DNA of 64,000 nucleotides from positions 4,111,447 to 4,175,446 of the forward strand of contig NZ_CP043538.1 of NCBI RefSeq assembly GCF_000364445.2, read 5' to 3'. The notes under the pieces were generated by a model. That model had not been told where the DNA came from. It saw only the letters and a program-made list of their open reading frames with translations, and searched no databases. Below, in pieces: positions 54,691 to 63,899 of the stretch. This DNA is from Methylobacterium mesophilicum SR1.6/6. GTDB taxonomy: Bacteria > Pseudomonadota > Alphaproteobacteria > Rhizobiales > Beijerinckiaceae. The position numbers were made by a program, and so were the translations under genes. Within the stretch, counting starts at the first letter, position 1; the number at the start of each line of letters is the position of its first letter.

Positions 54691-57387
54691 ATGACCCAGC
54701 CAGTGGCGGCGCCGACGGTGCGGACCACCTGCCCCTATTGCGGGGTCGGGTGCGGCGTGCTCGCGACCCCGGACGGGCAGGGCGGCGCCACCATCGCGGG
54801 CGATTCCGAGCACCCGGCCAATTTCGGCCGCCTGTGCTCGAAGGGCTCGGCGCTGGGCGAGACCCTGTCGCTCGAGAACCGCCTGCTCCACCCGCAGGTC
54901 GACGGCGCCCAGGTCTCGTGGGATGCCGCGCTCGACACGGTCGCGGGCAAGCTCCGCGCGGTGGCGGACGAGCACGGGCCGGACGCGATCGCCTTCTACC
55001 TCTCGGGCCAGCTCCTCACCGAGGATTACTACGTCGCCAACAAGCTCGCGAAGGGCTTCATCGGCACGCCGCACGTGGACACCAACTCGCGGCTCTGCAT
55101 GTCGAGCGCGGTCGCGGCCCACCGCCGGGCCTTCGGCTCCGACACGGTCCCGGGCTGCTACGAGGATCTCGACGAGGCCGACCTGATCGTGCTGGTCGGC
55201 TCCAACACCGCGTGGTGCCACCCGGTCCTGTTCCGCCGCATGGCCGACGCCAAGGAGCGCCGCGGCACCAAGTTCGTGGTCATCGACCCGCGCCGGACCC
55301 AGACCGCGCAGGAATGCGACCTGTTCCTCGGCATCCGGCCGGGCACCGACACCGCCCTGTTCTCGGGCCTGCTGGTCTACCTGTCGGACAACGGTTTCCG
55401 CGACCGCGCCTTCATCGATTCCCACACGGCCGGCCTCGACGGCGCCCTCGACCGCGCCCGCCAGATCGCGCCGGACCTCGCGGCTGTCGCCGCCGTCACC
55501 GGTGTGACCGAGGCCGACATCGCGGCCTTCTACGCCCTGTTCGCCGGCACCCGCCGGGTGGTCACGGCCTTCTCGCAGGGGGTGAACCAGTCGGCGCAGG
55601 GGACCGACAAGGGCAACAGCATCATCAACTGCCACCTCGTCACCGGCCGGATCGGCGAGACCGGGATGGGGCCGTTCTCGCTGACCGGCCAGCCGAACGC
55701 CATGGGCGGGCGCGAGGTCGGGGGGCTCGCCAACATGCTGGCCGCCCACATGCACTTCACCCCCGAGGAGGTAGACCGGGTGCGCCGCTACTGGGGCGCC
55801 CCGCGGATCATCACCGGCGAGGGCATGAAGGCGGTGGCGCTGTTCGAGGCGATCGCCCGGGGCAAGATCAAGGCGCTGTGGGTGATGGGCACCAACCCGC
55901 TGGTCTCGATGCCGCGGGCCGACGCGATCCGGGACTCGCTCGCCGGCCTCGACCTCTACGTGGTGTCCGAGGCGGTGGCGGATTCCGACACTGCGCGGGG
56001 GCGGGCCAGGACCACCGTGCTTCTCCCCGCCCAGGCCTGGGGCGAGAAGGACGGCACGGTCACCAATTCCGAGCGCCGGATCTCGCGCCAGCGCCGCTTC
56101 CTCGCGAGCCCCGGCGAGGCCAGGCCGGACTGGGCGGCGCTGGCGGATGTCGGGCGCCGCCTCGGCCACGGCCGGGCCTTCGCGTTCGATTCCGCCGCCG
56201 CGATCTTCCGCGAGCATGCCGGGCTCTCGGCCTACGAGAACAACGGCACCCGCGATTTCGACCTCGGCGCGCTCGCGGACATCGGCGACACCGCCTACGA
56301 GGCGGCCCTGCCGGTGCAGTGGCCGATCCCGAAGCGCTCCGGCTTCCGGGGCGCCCCGCAGGGGAAGGCGAGGCTGTTCGGCGACGGCCGGTTCTACACC
56401 TTCGACCGGCGCGCCCGCTTCGTCGCGGTGCAGCCGCCGGCCCTCGCGCTCGCGGCCTCGGCGGCGTTCCCGCTCATGCTCAACACCGGCCGGGTCCGCG
56501 ACCACTGGCACACGATGACCCGCACCGGGAAGAGCCAGCGGCTCTCCGCGCACCGGGCCGTGCCGTTCGTCGAGGTCCATCCGGACGACGCGGCGGCCCA
56601 CGGCCTCGCGGAGGGCGACATCGCCCGGCTCACGACCGCGCACGGCGCGGCCGAGCTGGAGGTGACGGTGACCGACACGGTGGTGCCGGGCAGCCTGTTC
56701 ATGCCGATGCACTGGGGCGGCGCCTTCGCGTCGCGGGCCCGGGTCGGCGCGCTGGTGCGGGGCATGACCGACCCGGTCTCGGGTCAGCCCGAGCTCAAGG
56801 CGACCCCCGCGGCGGTCGAGTCCGTCGGCTACCGCGCCCGCGGCTTCCTGCTGACGCGCCGACAGGTGGCGCTGCCCGAGGACTGGTGGTGGGCACGCGC
56901 CGCGATCACCGGCGGCTGGGGCGCGCAGTTCGCCACCGCCGACAGCTCCCGCGCCGTGGCGCTGATGGTGCGCGGGCTGATCCAGAGCGAGGCGCTGCCG
57001 GGCGGCGAGCTGGCGGAATATGCCGACCACGCCCGCGACCGCTACCGCTGCGCGGTCTACGACGGCGACCGCCTCGTCGCCTGCCTCGCCTACGCCCCCG
57101 CCGCCGAGCGGCCGGACTGGGAGGCCGCCAAGGTCCTGTTCGCCGCCGAGTCGCCCGACGCCGCCGAGCGGCGGGCGCTGCTCTCGGGCCGCGCGGCGAC
57201 CGCCTCGGCGGGTCCGGTGGTCTGCGCCTGTCACGGCGTCGGTGCGGACGTCATCGCCGCGACCGTCGCCGGAGGCGCCGGCTCCGTGGAGGCGGTGGGC
57301 GCCGCCTGCAAGGCCGGTACGAATTGCGGCTCGTGCATACCGGAGATCCGCAAGATGCTGGCCGGGCAGACCGCCCGCGCCGCATGA
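54691..57387 (+). CDS. nasA: Assimilatory nitrate reductase, catalytic subunit
   Basis: A cytoplasmic molybdopterin enzyme reducing nitrate to nitrite. The 898-residue protein has an N-terminal [4Fe-4S] site (C14, C17, C21, C49; CPYCGVGC). The bis-MGD core follows, with DTNSRLCMSSAVAAHRRAFG, WVMGTNPLVSMPRAD and LNTGRVRDHWHTMTRTGKS. A C-terminal BFD-like [2Fe-2S] domain has C845, C847, C879 and C882 (CACHGVG and TNCGSC). No twin-arginine signal is seen. It shares an operon with the nitrite-reducing genes, though a palindromic repeat separates them. Confidence 0.95.
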   Translation: MTQPVAAPTVRTTCPYCGVGCGVLATPDGQGGATIAGDSEHPANFGRLCSKGSALGETLSLENRLLHPQVDGAQVSWDAALDTVAGKLRAVADEHGPDAIAFYLSGQLLTEDYYVANKLAKGFIGTPHVDTNSRLCMSSAVAAHRRAFGSDTVPGCYEDLDEADLIVLVGSNTAWCHPVLFRRMADAKERRGTKFVVIDPRRTQTAQECDLFLGIRPGTDTALFSGLLVYLSDNGFRDRAFIDSHTAGLDGALDRARQIAPDLAAVAAVTGVTEADIAAFYALFAGTRRVVTAFSQGVNQSAQGTDKGNSIINCHLVTGRIGETGMGPFSLTGQPNAMGGREVGGLANMLAAHMHFTPEEVDRVRRYWGAPRIITGEGMKAVALFEAIARGKIKALWVMGTNPLVSMPRADAIRDSLAGLDLYVVSEAVADSDTARGRARTTVLLPAQAWGEKDGTVTNSERRISRQRRFLASPGEARPDWAALADVGRRLGHGRAFAFDSAAAIFREHAGLSAYENNGTRDFDLGALADIGDTAYEAALPVQWPIPKRSGFRGAPQGKARLFGDGRFYTFDRRARFVAVQPPALALAASAAFPLMLNTGRVRDHWHTMTRTGKSQRLSAHRAVPFVEVHPDDAAAHGLAEGDIARLTTAHGAAELEVTVTDTVVPGSLFMPMHWGGAFASRARVGALVRGMTDPVSGQPELKATPAAVESVGYRARGFLLTRRQVALPEDWWWARAAITGGWGAQFATADSSRAVALMVRGLIQSEALPGGELAEYADHARDRYRCAVYDGDRLVACLAYAPAAERPDWEAAKVLFAAESPDAAERRALLSGRAATASAGPVVCACHGVGADVIAATVAGGAGSVEAVGAACKAGTNCGSCIPEIRKMLAGQTARAA

Positions 57388-57440
57388 TTATCTGATAGAC
57401 TCTCGTTGAGGATGGATCGGCTTCTCCTGTCGGATCACCT

Positions 57441-57548
57441 CATCCTGCGGTGCCCGCGCGTGCGGGCCTCGAAGAAGGGCTCCAGGGATCGCGCGGCCGA
57501 CTGGAGCCCTCCCTCGAGGCCTCCGCTACGCTCCGGCACCTCGGGATG
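57441..57548. repeat. Dispersed palindromic repeat, family A, copy 2
   Basis: A 108-nt imperfect palindrome between nasA and cysG. Its right arm, read on the minus strand (CATCCCGAGGTGCCGG and onward), nearly matches the left arm of the copy at 29626. The two copies are therefore inverted relative to each other. Confidence 0.85.
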
Positions 57549-57595
57549 AGGGTGCAGACGGGATCGGTTGGATCAGGACGATTCAGGACAGGCCC

Positions 57596-59068
57596 GTGAC
57601 TGAGACCCCCCTGCGCGCAGCCCGCGCGCCCCGCGAGACCAAGGCCGCCGGCCTGGAGCCGCTGGCGGTGCTGCCCGTCTTCGTCCCCCTGCGCGGCAAG
57701 CGGGTGGTGCTCGCCGGCTCGTCCGGCGGCGCCCCCTGGAAGGTGAAGGTCCTCGCGGCGGCCGGCGCCCACGTCGACGTCTACGCGCCCGAGCCCAGCG
57801 AGGAGCTGCGCGCGGTGCCGGGCGAGATCGTCGACGGGCAGGTGGTGCTGCACGAACGCGCCTGGAGCCCGGACGACCTCTGGGGCGCGACCTTCTGCGT
57901 CGGGGCCTTGGAGGACGAGGCCGAGTGCGTCGCCTTCGTGGCGGCTGCCCGCGGGGCCGGCGCCATCGTCAACGCGGTCGACCGGCCGCATCTCTGCGAC
58001 GTGAAGTTCGGCGCCATCGTCAACCGCTCGCCACTCGTGGTCGGCATCTCGACGGAGGGCGCCGCTCCGGTCTTCGGCCAGACGGTGCGCGCCCGGATCG
58101 AGGCGATGCTGCCCCGCGGCTTCGCCCGTTGGATGGCCGCGGCCCGCGACTGGCGGGACGGCGTCACCGCGCGCTTCCACGGGTTCGCCGAGCGCCGGGC
58201 CTTCTGGGAGCGCTTCACCGACCGGGCCTTCGCGGAGCCCGACCGGGCGCCGTCGGACCGGGACCTCGCCGAGCTGCTCGGCGAGACCGAGAGCGCCCCG
58301 AAGGGCGGTGCCGTGACGTTGGTCGGCGCCGGTCCCGGCGACGCGGAGCTCCTCACCCTCAAGGCGCTGCGGGCGCTGCGCAACGCCGACGTCATCCTCT
58401 ACGACGACCTCGTCGCCTCCGAGATCCTCGACTACGCCCGCCGCGAGGCGCGCACCATGCTGGTGGGCAAGACCGGCCACGGCCCGTCCTGCCGCCAGGA
58501 CGACATCAACGCGCTGATGGTCCAGCTCGCCCGCTCCGGCAAGCAGGTGGTGCGGCTGAAATCCGGCGACCCGCTGGTCTTCGGCCGGGCCGGCGAGGAG
58601 ATCGAGGCCTGCCGGGCCGCCGGCATCCCGGTCACGGTGGTCCCCGGGATCTCGGCCGCGCAGGGTGCGGCGGCGTCCCTCGGCCTGTCCCTCACCCATC
58701 GCGATGCCGCCCGCCGCCTGCAATTCGTCACCGGCCACGACCGTCGCGGCGCCCTGCCGGACGATCTGAACTGGGGGGCGCTCGCCGATCCAAGCGTCAC
58801 CACGGTGGTCTACATGCCCAAGCGGACCCTGCGGGCGCTGCTGGCGCGCGCCGTGGAGGAAGGTCTGGCGCCCACGACCCCGGCGCTGCTGGTGTTCAAC
58901 GCCACCCGCCCGAGCCAGCGGGCGCTGCGCGGCACGGCCACCGACCTCGCCGACCGAGTCGAGGCCGCCGGCCTCGACGGCCCGGCTCTGCTGATGGTCG
59001 GCGAGGCTTTCGCCGAGATGCGGGGCGCGCTCCTAGTCCAGGCCGAGCAGAACCGCGTCGCGGTCTGA
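57596..59068 (+). CDS. cysG: Siroheme synthase CysG
   Basis: A 490-residue multifunctional enzyme from GTG 57596. Residues about 25-230 form the NAD-dependent precorrin-2 dehydrogenase/ferrochelatase part. Its nucleotide motif is VVLAGSSGGAPWKVKVLAAA, in place of the usual VVGGGxVAxRK. Residues about 240-490 are the uroporphyrinogen III methyltransferase (VTLVGAGPGDAELLTLKALR, YDDLVASEIL, RLKSGDPLVFGRAGEE and VVPGISAAQGAAASLG). It would supply siroheme to NirA encoded upstream. Confidence 0.93.
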   Translation: MTETPLRAARAPRETKAAGLEPLAVLPVFVPLRGKRVVLAGSSGGAPWKVKVLAAAGAHVDVYAPEPSEELRAVPGEIVDGQVVLHERAWSPDDLWGATFCVGALEDEAECVAFVAAARGAGAIVNAVDRPHLCDVKFGAIVNRSPLVVGISTEGAAPVFGQTVRARIEAMLPRGFARWMAAARDWRDGVTARFHGFAERRAFWERFTDRAFAEPDRAPSDRDLAELLGETESAPKGGAVTLVGAGPGDAELLTLKALRALRNADVILYDDLVASEILDYARREARTMLVGKTGHGPSCRQDDINALMVQLARSGKQVVRLKSGDPLVFGRAGEEIEACRAAGIPVTVVPGISAAQGAAASLGLSLTHRDAARRLQFVTGHDRRGALPDDLNWGALADPSVTTVVYMPKRTLRALLARAVEEGLAPTTPALLVFNATRPSQRALRGTATDLADRVEAAGLDGPALLMVGEAFAEMRGALLVQAEQNRVAV

Positions 59069-59225
59069 AGCGGCGTCTGAGTCGGTTTGAGCGGGCGGCG
59101 CTCCGCGGGACGATACCGGCTCGTCCCGCGACGATCTGCGGCGGCTTCCGAACCTGGGCAAAACCAGGGCCGGAGCCACAACAAGCCGCGGGGACGCGAT
59201 CCCCGGCACGACTCGGGAGGATGGA

Positions 59226-59726
59226 ATGACACGAACTTGGATCAACGCCGCGGCCGCGCTGGCAATCCTCGGAGGTATCGCGCCGGCGACGGCCGCGGAG
59301 AACGACCATGCCGGTCTCGTGGTCGTCCCCGACGGAGCCGCGGCCATCTACGAGCCGGGACCGCCGAACTTGCCGAAGGGCACGCAGATCAGCCGGGTCG
59401 CGGGCGATCCGTCGAAGCCCGGACCGTTCGTGCTGCGCGTGAAGGTTCCAGCCAACACGGTGATCGCGCCGCACACCCACGCGAAGCCGGAGACGCTGAC
59501 GATCCTCTCGGGCTCGATCTACCACGAGCACGGGCGTACCCTCGACAAGGCCAAAGGTTCGGCGCTCAAGGTGGGCGGCTTCGTCTACCTGCCCGAGGAC
59601 ATGCCCCATTCGCTCTGGACGACCGACGAGCCGGTCGAACTGCAGGTCAACGGCTCCGGCCCGTTCGGACTGAACTACATCAACCCGGACGACGACCCGA
59701 GCCGGAGTGCCGGCAAGCCCGGCTAG
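59226..59726 (+). CDS. Exported cupin-domain protein
   Basis: A 166-residue protein with a signal peptide (about 1-23; TWINAAAALAILGGIAPATA before AEN). Residues about 60-145 are a cupin barrel. Motif 1 is VIAPHTHAKPETLTILSG (metal His residues), with YHEHG after it. Motif 2 is near FVYLPEDMPHSLWTTDEP. A GGGAGG ribosome site lies before ATG 59226. The substrate is unknown. Such small periplasmic cupins are often annotated only by domain. Confidence 0.85.
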   Translation: MTRTWINAAAALAILGGIAPATAAENDHAGLVVVPDGAAAIYEPGPPNLPKGTQISRVAGDPSKPGPFVLRVKVPANTVIAPHTHAKPETLTILSGSIYHEHGRTLDKAKGSALKVGGFVYLPEDMPHSLWTTDEPVELQVNGSGPFGLNYINPDDDPSRSAGKPG

Positions 59727-59732
59727 TCCGGA

Positions 59733-60635
59733 TCAGGTCTCGCCGGCGACGAAGGCGCGCATCAGGTAGTTGGCGATCGCCATGGGCGGCGGGGCCTGGA
59801 TGCCCTCGGGATGCGTGCCCGCCAGCATGGCGGCGACCGCGTCCCGGGTGAACCAGCGCGCATCCTCCAGCTCGCTCGGGTCGGTGACGATGGCGTCGTC
59901 GAGCGCCTCGGCGGCGCAGCCCATCATCAGCGAGGACGGGAAAGGCCAGGGCTGCGACGTCCGGTAGGTCACCGCGCCGACGCGGATCCGCGTCTCCTCG
60001 AAGACTTCGCGGCGCACCGCATCCTCGATCGTCTCGCCGGGCTCGAGGAAGCCCGCGAGGCATGAGTACATGTGCGGCCGGAAATGCGGCCCGCGGCCCA
60101 GCAGGCAGGTATCGGCCCGGCGGACCAGCATGATGACCACCGGGTCCACCCGGGGGAAATGGTGGGCGGCGCAATTCGGGCACTCCCGCCGGAAACCGCC
60201 AGCCTTCACCGTGGTGGCGGTGCCGCAATTGGCGCAGAAGCCGTGGCGGGCGTGCCAGTCGAGCATCGACTTGGCTACCGCCAGAAGTCCGAGTTCCTCG
60301 GCTTCCACGGCGGCGTCGGTGGCGATCGACCGCAGATCGAGGGTGCGGGTCCCGGCGTCGGCGAACCGCTCCGCCGCCTCGGCGGGCGCCGCGGCGGCGA
60401 AGACGGGAGCACCGTCCCGGTGGCCGAGGAAGATGCGCGGGCCATCAGTGAGGCCGGCGGCGTCCGCGGGCGCGATCAGCGCGGTGGGTCCGCGCAGCAC
60501 GATCCGGTCGCCGCAGAGCAGGACAAGGCGTGCCTCGGGCGCCTCAAGAGGCGGGACAGCTTCCTCGGGCTGCTCGGCGGAATGGCGGTCCAGGCGGTTG
60601 CGGACGAAGCCGAGGATGTCGCGGGGATCGGTCAT
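59733..60635 (-). CDS. nudC: NADH pyrophosphatase NudC
   Basis: A Nudix hydrolase acting on NADH and NAD-capped RNA. The 300-residue protein has a zinc ribbon (CANCG and CPNC, residues about 150-175). The Nudix box is GFLEPGETIEDAVRREVFEE, and the NudC-specific SQPWPFPSSLMMG follows. ATG 60635 lies 8 nt after the HIT gene stop, so the two genes are in one operon. In the Nudix box the usual Gly after EE is Arg (EETRI), a minor change seen in this family. Confidence 0.94.
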   Translation of the reverse strand: MTDPRDILGFVRNRLDRHSAEQPEEAVPPLEAPEARLVLLCGDRIVLRGPTALIAPADAAGLTDGPRIFLGHRDGAPVFAAAAPAEAAERFADAGTRTLDLRSIATDAAVEAEELGLLAVAKSMLDWHARHGFCANCGTATTVKAGGFRRECPNCAAHHFPRVDPVVIMLVRRADTCLLGRGPHFRPHMYSCLAGFLEPGETIEDAVRREVFEETRIRVGAVTYRTSQPWPFPSSLMMGCAAEALDDAIVTDPSELEDARWFTRDAVAAMLAGTHPEGIQAPPPMAIANYLMRAFVAGET

Positions 60636-60643
60636 CGGAAGGT

Positions 60644-61063
60644 TCAGGCCGCGGTGAAGAGAGCGCCGGCGCGTTCGAGGAGCTGGGCGCGGGCGTGGGG
60701 CGGGTAGGGCGTGCGGGTCTCGAAGCCCCAGACCGGGCCGGGCCAGGCCGGGTCCGAGCGGAAGCGGCCGACCACGTGCACATGAAGCTGTGCCACGATG
60801 TTGCCGAGGGCGGCTATGTTGACCTTGTCGGGCTTGGCCAGCGCCTGCATTACCCGCGTGGCGATGCGCATCTCGTGCCACAGGGCCGCCGCATCGTCCT
60901 CGGAGAGGTCGGTAATCTCGCTGATGTCCGGCCGGCGCGGCACCAGGATGAGCCACGGAAACCGGGCATCATCCATCAGCAGCACACGGCACAGGGACAA
61001 GTCGCCAACCTCTACGGTGTCGGCCGCCAGGCGCGGGTCGAGGGTGAAATCCGAGTCGCTCAT
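60644..61063 (-). CDS. HIT family nucleotide hydrolase/transferase
   Basis: A 139-residue histidine-triad protein. The triad is QLHVHVVGR, slightly atypical in lacking the last canonical His-x-His spacing. The fold segment CRVLLMDDARFPWLILVPRR is typical of the small alphaproteobacterial HIT group. It likely hydrolyses a nucleoside phosphoramidate or dinucleotide, but the substrate is unknown. It precedes nudC by 8 nt, so both may act on nucleotide by-products. Confidence 0.87.
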   Translation of the reverse strand: MSDSDFTLDPRLAADTVEVGDLSLCRVLLMDDARFPWLILVPRRPDISEITDLSEDDAAALWHEMRIATRVMQALAKPDKVNIAALGNIVAQLHVHVVGRFRSDPAWPGPVWGFETRTPYPPHARAQLLERAGALFTAA

Positions 61064-61141
61064 CGCGGATCGGTTTAGCGCAGCTCATGCGTCCGCGCGC
61101 GGTCCGGCGTCGGGAACGATGACGCAGGCCAAGGCAATCCG

Positions 61142-61729
61142 TCAGAGGCCGGGTATGACGCCCTGGCGTCCCACCGCGACCGTGCCGGCGTCGAGGGCGC
61201 CGTCCGGCTCCGACCGCGCGAAGATCGTCACCGCGGCGCCGGGTTCGAGCAGCGCCTTCTCGCCGGGCGAGAGCTGAGTCACCGGCGTGTCGGCGGGGAT
61301 CTCGAAGGCGGAGTGGCCATCGCGGTAGGCGAGCGCCAAGCGCATCGGCGCCAGCCCACGCACATTGGCCACCCACCCGGCCGTCAGCGTTGCGCCGGGC
61401 TCGCTGTCCCAGGGCTGAGTCCCGGCCTCGAAGCCGCGCTCGGACGGGGAGTAAAGCGTCACCGCCCGCGCGCGCTGGGAGCCGTCGCCCGGAGCTCCGA
61501 CCACGCTGACGTAGCTCTCCGGCTTGATCGCACGAAGGGTCGCTTGATTGACCGCGTAGACGCGGGTCTTCGGCGTCATCCGCAGCGTGAGTGTGCTGCC
61601 GCTGCCGCGCCGGATCTCCAGGCGGTCGGCGTCGGCGCGCACGACGGTTCCCCGGAAACGCATCGACTCGGCCTGGACGGCGGAGGCGGCGGACATCGAC
61701 AACAGGGCGGCGAGGAGAAGGCGGGTCAC
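61142..61729 (-). CDS. Exported hypothetical protein
   Basis: A 195-residue protein from GTG 61729, chosen because AAGGAG lies 4 nt upstream and the start opens a signal peptide (TRLLLAALLSMSAASAVQAE). The mature part begins with a beta-rich, OB-like segment (MRFRGTVVRADADRLEIRRG, LTLRMTPKTRVYAVNQATL). A later stretch ends in PGAAVTIFARSEPDGALDAG. I do not recognise a named family, though it resembles periplasmic proteins often found near cytochrome or metal genes. The role is unknown. Confidence 0.7.
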   Translation of the reverse strand: MTRLLLAALLSMSAASAVQAESMRFRGTVVRADADRLEIRRGSGSTLTLRMTPKTRVYAVNQATLRAIKPESYVSVVGAPGDGSQRARAVTLYSPSERGFEAGTQPWDSEPGATLTAGWVANVRGLAPMRLALAYRDGHSAFEIPADTPVTQLSPGEKALLEPGAAVTIFARSEPDGALDAGTVAVGRQGVIPGL

Positions 61730-61862
61730 GGGGCTCCTTATCGCTTCCGTCCGGATGCGGGAGCCGAACGCCACGTGGGCGCGGCGGTTCCCGGTGTGCG
61801 GTGGGGATGCCGTGCGGCAGTCCGGTCGGCCATCGCCTCGGCGGTCGGCGATGCGCCCCTCA

Positions 61863-62726
61863 TCAATGGGCCATCAGCACAGGCATGTCGGCCTGGGCGA
61901 GCACGTGGCTGGTGACGCCGCCGAAGATCATCTGCCGCAGGCGGCTTTGGGTGTAGGCCCCCTTGATCAGCAGGTCGCACCCGAAACCCTTGGCCTCGGC
62001 CAGGAATGTCTCGCCGGGGACGCGCCGTCCCGAGGGAAGGGCCCGGTGCGAGGCGTCCACGCCCTCGCAGGCCAGCGCCTGGGCGAGATCCTGGGCGGTC
62101 GGGCCCGGCACCATCCCGCCTTCGACGCTCAGTACGAGGACCCGTTCGGCCCGCCGCAGGAACGGCATGGCGAAAGCCACCGCCCGGGCGGTCTCGGTGG
62201 AGCCGTTCCAGGCGATCAACACCGACGTGCCCAGACTCGCCGGCGGCTCGGGCGGGGCGAGCAGGATCGGACGGCCGCTCTCGAACAGCGCGGTCTCGAA
62301 GGTTGTCATGCGCGGCGCGTTGTCGGTGGTTCCCGGTCGACCCACCACGGTGGCCGAGAACAGCCGCGCATACTGGCCCAGGAAGGCGTCGCCCGTCGGC
62401 ACGTCCTGGCGCCATCGGTAGCGTGGGCCCGCGTCGGCAACCCGCTCGGGGATGCACAGGCCGTCGCGGGCGTGGCGCGGGATGCCGGCCGCATCCATGA
62501 ACGCGACGAAGCGGCCGCCCGCCTCCTCGGCCTCGGCCCGGTCGGCTTCCTCGTCCCGCAGCCAGGTCATGCCGCCGACCATGTCGACGGGGACGTACTC
62601 GGCCAGCGCCGGACGCAGGGACACGCCCTCGATCAGGCTGCCGAAGCGCGCCGCCGCCAGCCGTGTCGTCTCGAAGACGGAGGGCAGGGCATCGTGCATC
62701 GCGACGGGTACGAGCAGGGTCTTCAT
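61863..62726 (-). CDS. Universal stress protein (UspA family, two-domain)
   Basis: A 287-residue protein. It begins MKTLLVPVAMHDALPSVFET like a Usp domain, and the second half (from about residue 160) reads TSVLIAWNGSTETARAVAFA. The C-terminal nucleotide-site segment is KGAYTQSRLRQMIFGGVTSH. The length fits two Usp domains, the first degenerate. Its exact role is not known. Confidence 0.88.
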   Translation of the reverse strand: MKTLLVPVAMHDALPSVFETTRLAAARFGSLIEGVSLRPALAEYVPVDMVGGMTWLRDEEADRAEAEEAGGRFVAFMDAAGIPRHARDGLCIPERVADAGPRYRWRQDVPTGDAFLGQYARLFSATVVGRPGTTDNAPRMTTFETALFESGRPILLAPPEPPASLGTSVLIAWNGSTETARAVAFAMPFLRRAERVLVLSVEGGMVPGPTAQDLAQALACEGVDASHRALPSGRRVPGETFLAEAKGFGCDLLIKGAYTQSRLRQMIFGGVTSHVLAQADMPVLMAH

Positions 62727-62750
62727 GGCGGCGTCCTCCTCGGCGGCAGG

Positions 62751-63899
62751 CTAATCCGGGTGGCGCCCGTGGGAAACCGGTAGGGAGACGGCACCCACAC
62801 GGTTCTGCCCGGCGCCGGGATCGAGGAGGGCGCGGACCCGGCGGGTCAGCGGCCGCTCCACGCAGCGGTGGACCAGCAGCGCAGCCGCGACGCTCGCCAC
62901 CAGCATCAGGACCATCCCGCCCCAAGGATAGGCCGCCGACGCGAGGCCGGACCTGACCAGGCCCTCGCGCACGAGCCGCAGGGCGAAGGGATGCACGAGG
63001 TAGAGGGCGTAGGACGCATCCCCGAGTGCCACGAGGCCGCGCACCGCGTCCGGCAACCGCGCGCGCGCTCCCGCATCCCGACCCGGCCCGAGGGCGGAGG
63101 CCACCAGCAGGGCCGCGGGGACACCGACGAGGAGCGGCCGAAGAAACCCGTCGGCGCCGTCGAGGCCTGCCAAGGCGCGGGCGGACACGAGAAGACCGAG
63201 CACACCGAGGCCTGCGAGCCCGAACCGGGCTGCAGCGGACGGCCGAAAACCTTCACGATAGGCGAGGGCGAGCCCCGCACCGGCGGCGAATTCGAGGACG
63301 ATGGGATCCGCCCAGAAGCGGAGCGGCAGCGGCAGATCCGACGCGATCGTCCCGGCGGCGACGAGGAGCACGAGGACCGCGGCCAGCCACGCGACCGCGC
63401 CGCGCCGGCCGAAGCCCAGCCCGAGAGCGAAGATCACGTAGAAGAAGGCTTCGTAGTTCAGGGTCCAGCCCAGCCCGTAGAGGGGCTGGACGGTGCCATC
63501 CGGACGGGCCGCGGGCCAGAACAGGAAACCGGCCACGAGCGCGCCGGGATCCCGCACGAGGCCCGCGGCTTCCCCGAGGAGATCGGGCCGCACGAGCGCG
63601 ATGAGCAGGAAGACCAGGCTCATCAGCCAGTAGAGGGGCACCACCCGCGCGACCCGGTGGGCGAGGAACCGCGCCCGGCCGCCGGGCACGCGGAACAGGC
63701 GGTCGCTCGCGTGCACGATGACGAGGCCGGAGATCACGAAGAACAGATCGACCCCGCCCCACCACGGCAGGAGGGTCTGTGGATCGAGCTCCGGGCCGGC
63801 ACCGCGCGCGGCCATCAGGCCCGCCTCATGCCGCGCGTGGTGCCACGCCACCGTCAGGGCGGCCAGCGCGCGCAGGACCTGAACGCCGACGAGGATCAC
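62751..63899 (-). CDS. Acyltransferase 3 family membrane protein (OafA/YrhL type)
   Basis: A 382-residue integral membrane protein with about ten hydrophobic helices. The N-terminal block VQVLRALAALTVAWHHARHE carries the conserved His pair of the family, and WWGGVDLFFVISGLVIVHAS is diagnostic. Such proteins move acyl groups to cell-surface sugars (lipopolysaccharide, exopolysaccharide or Nod factor). The substrate is unknown. It lies 24 nt upstream of the universal stress protein gene on the same strand, so they may be co-transcribed. Confidence 0.9.
   Translation of the reverse strand: MILVGVQVLRALAALTVAWHHARHEAGLMAARGAGPELDPQTLLPWWGGVDLFFVISGLVIVHASDRLFRVPGGRARFLAHRVARVVPLYWLMSLVFLLIALVRPDLLGEAAGLVRDPGALVAGFLFWPAARPDGTVQPLYGLGWTLNYEAFFYVIFALGLGFGRRGAVAWLAAVLVLLVAAGTIASDLPLPLRFWADPIVLEFAAGAGLALAYREGFRPSAAARFGLAGLGVLGLLVSARALAGLDGADGFLRPLLVGVPAALLVASALGPGRDAGARARLPDAVRGLVALGDASYALYLVHPFALRLVREGLVRSGLASAAYPWGGMVLMLVASVAAALLVHRCVERPLTRRVRALLDPGAGQNRVGAVSLPVSHGRHPD

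Noticed and set aside
54654..57395. Long frames in two other registers (913 and 849 codons) over nasA
   Set aside because: Both overlap nasA throughout, consist mostly of Arg/Gly/Pro/Ala text, and have no domain pattern.
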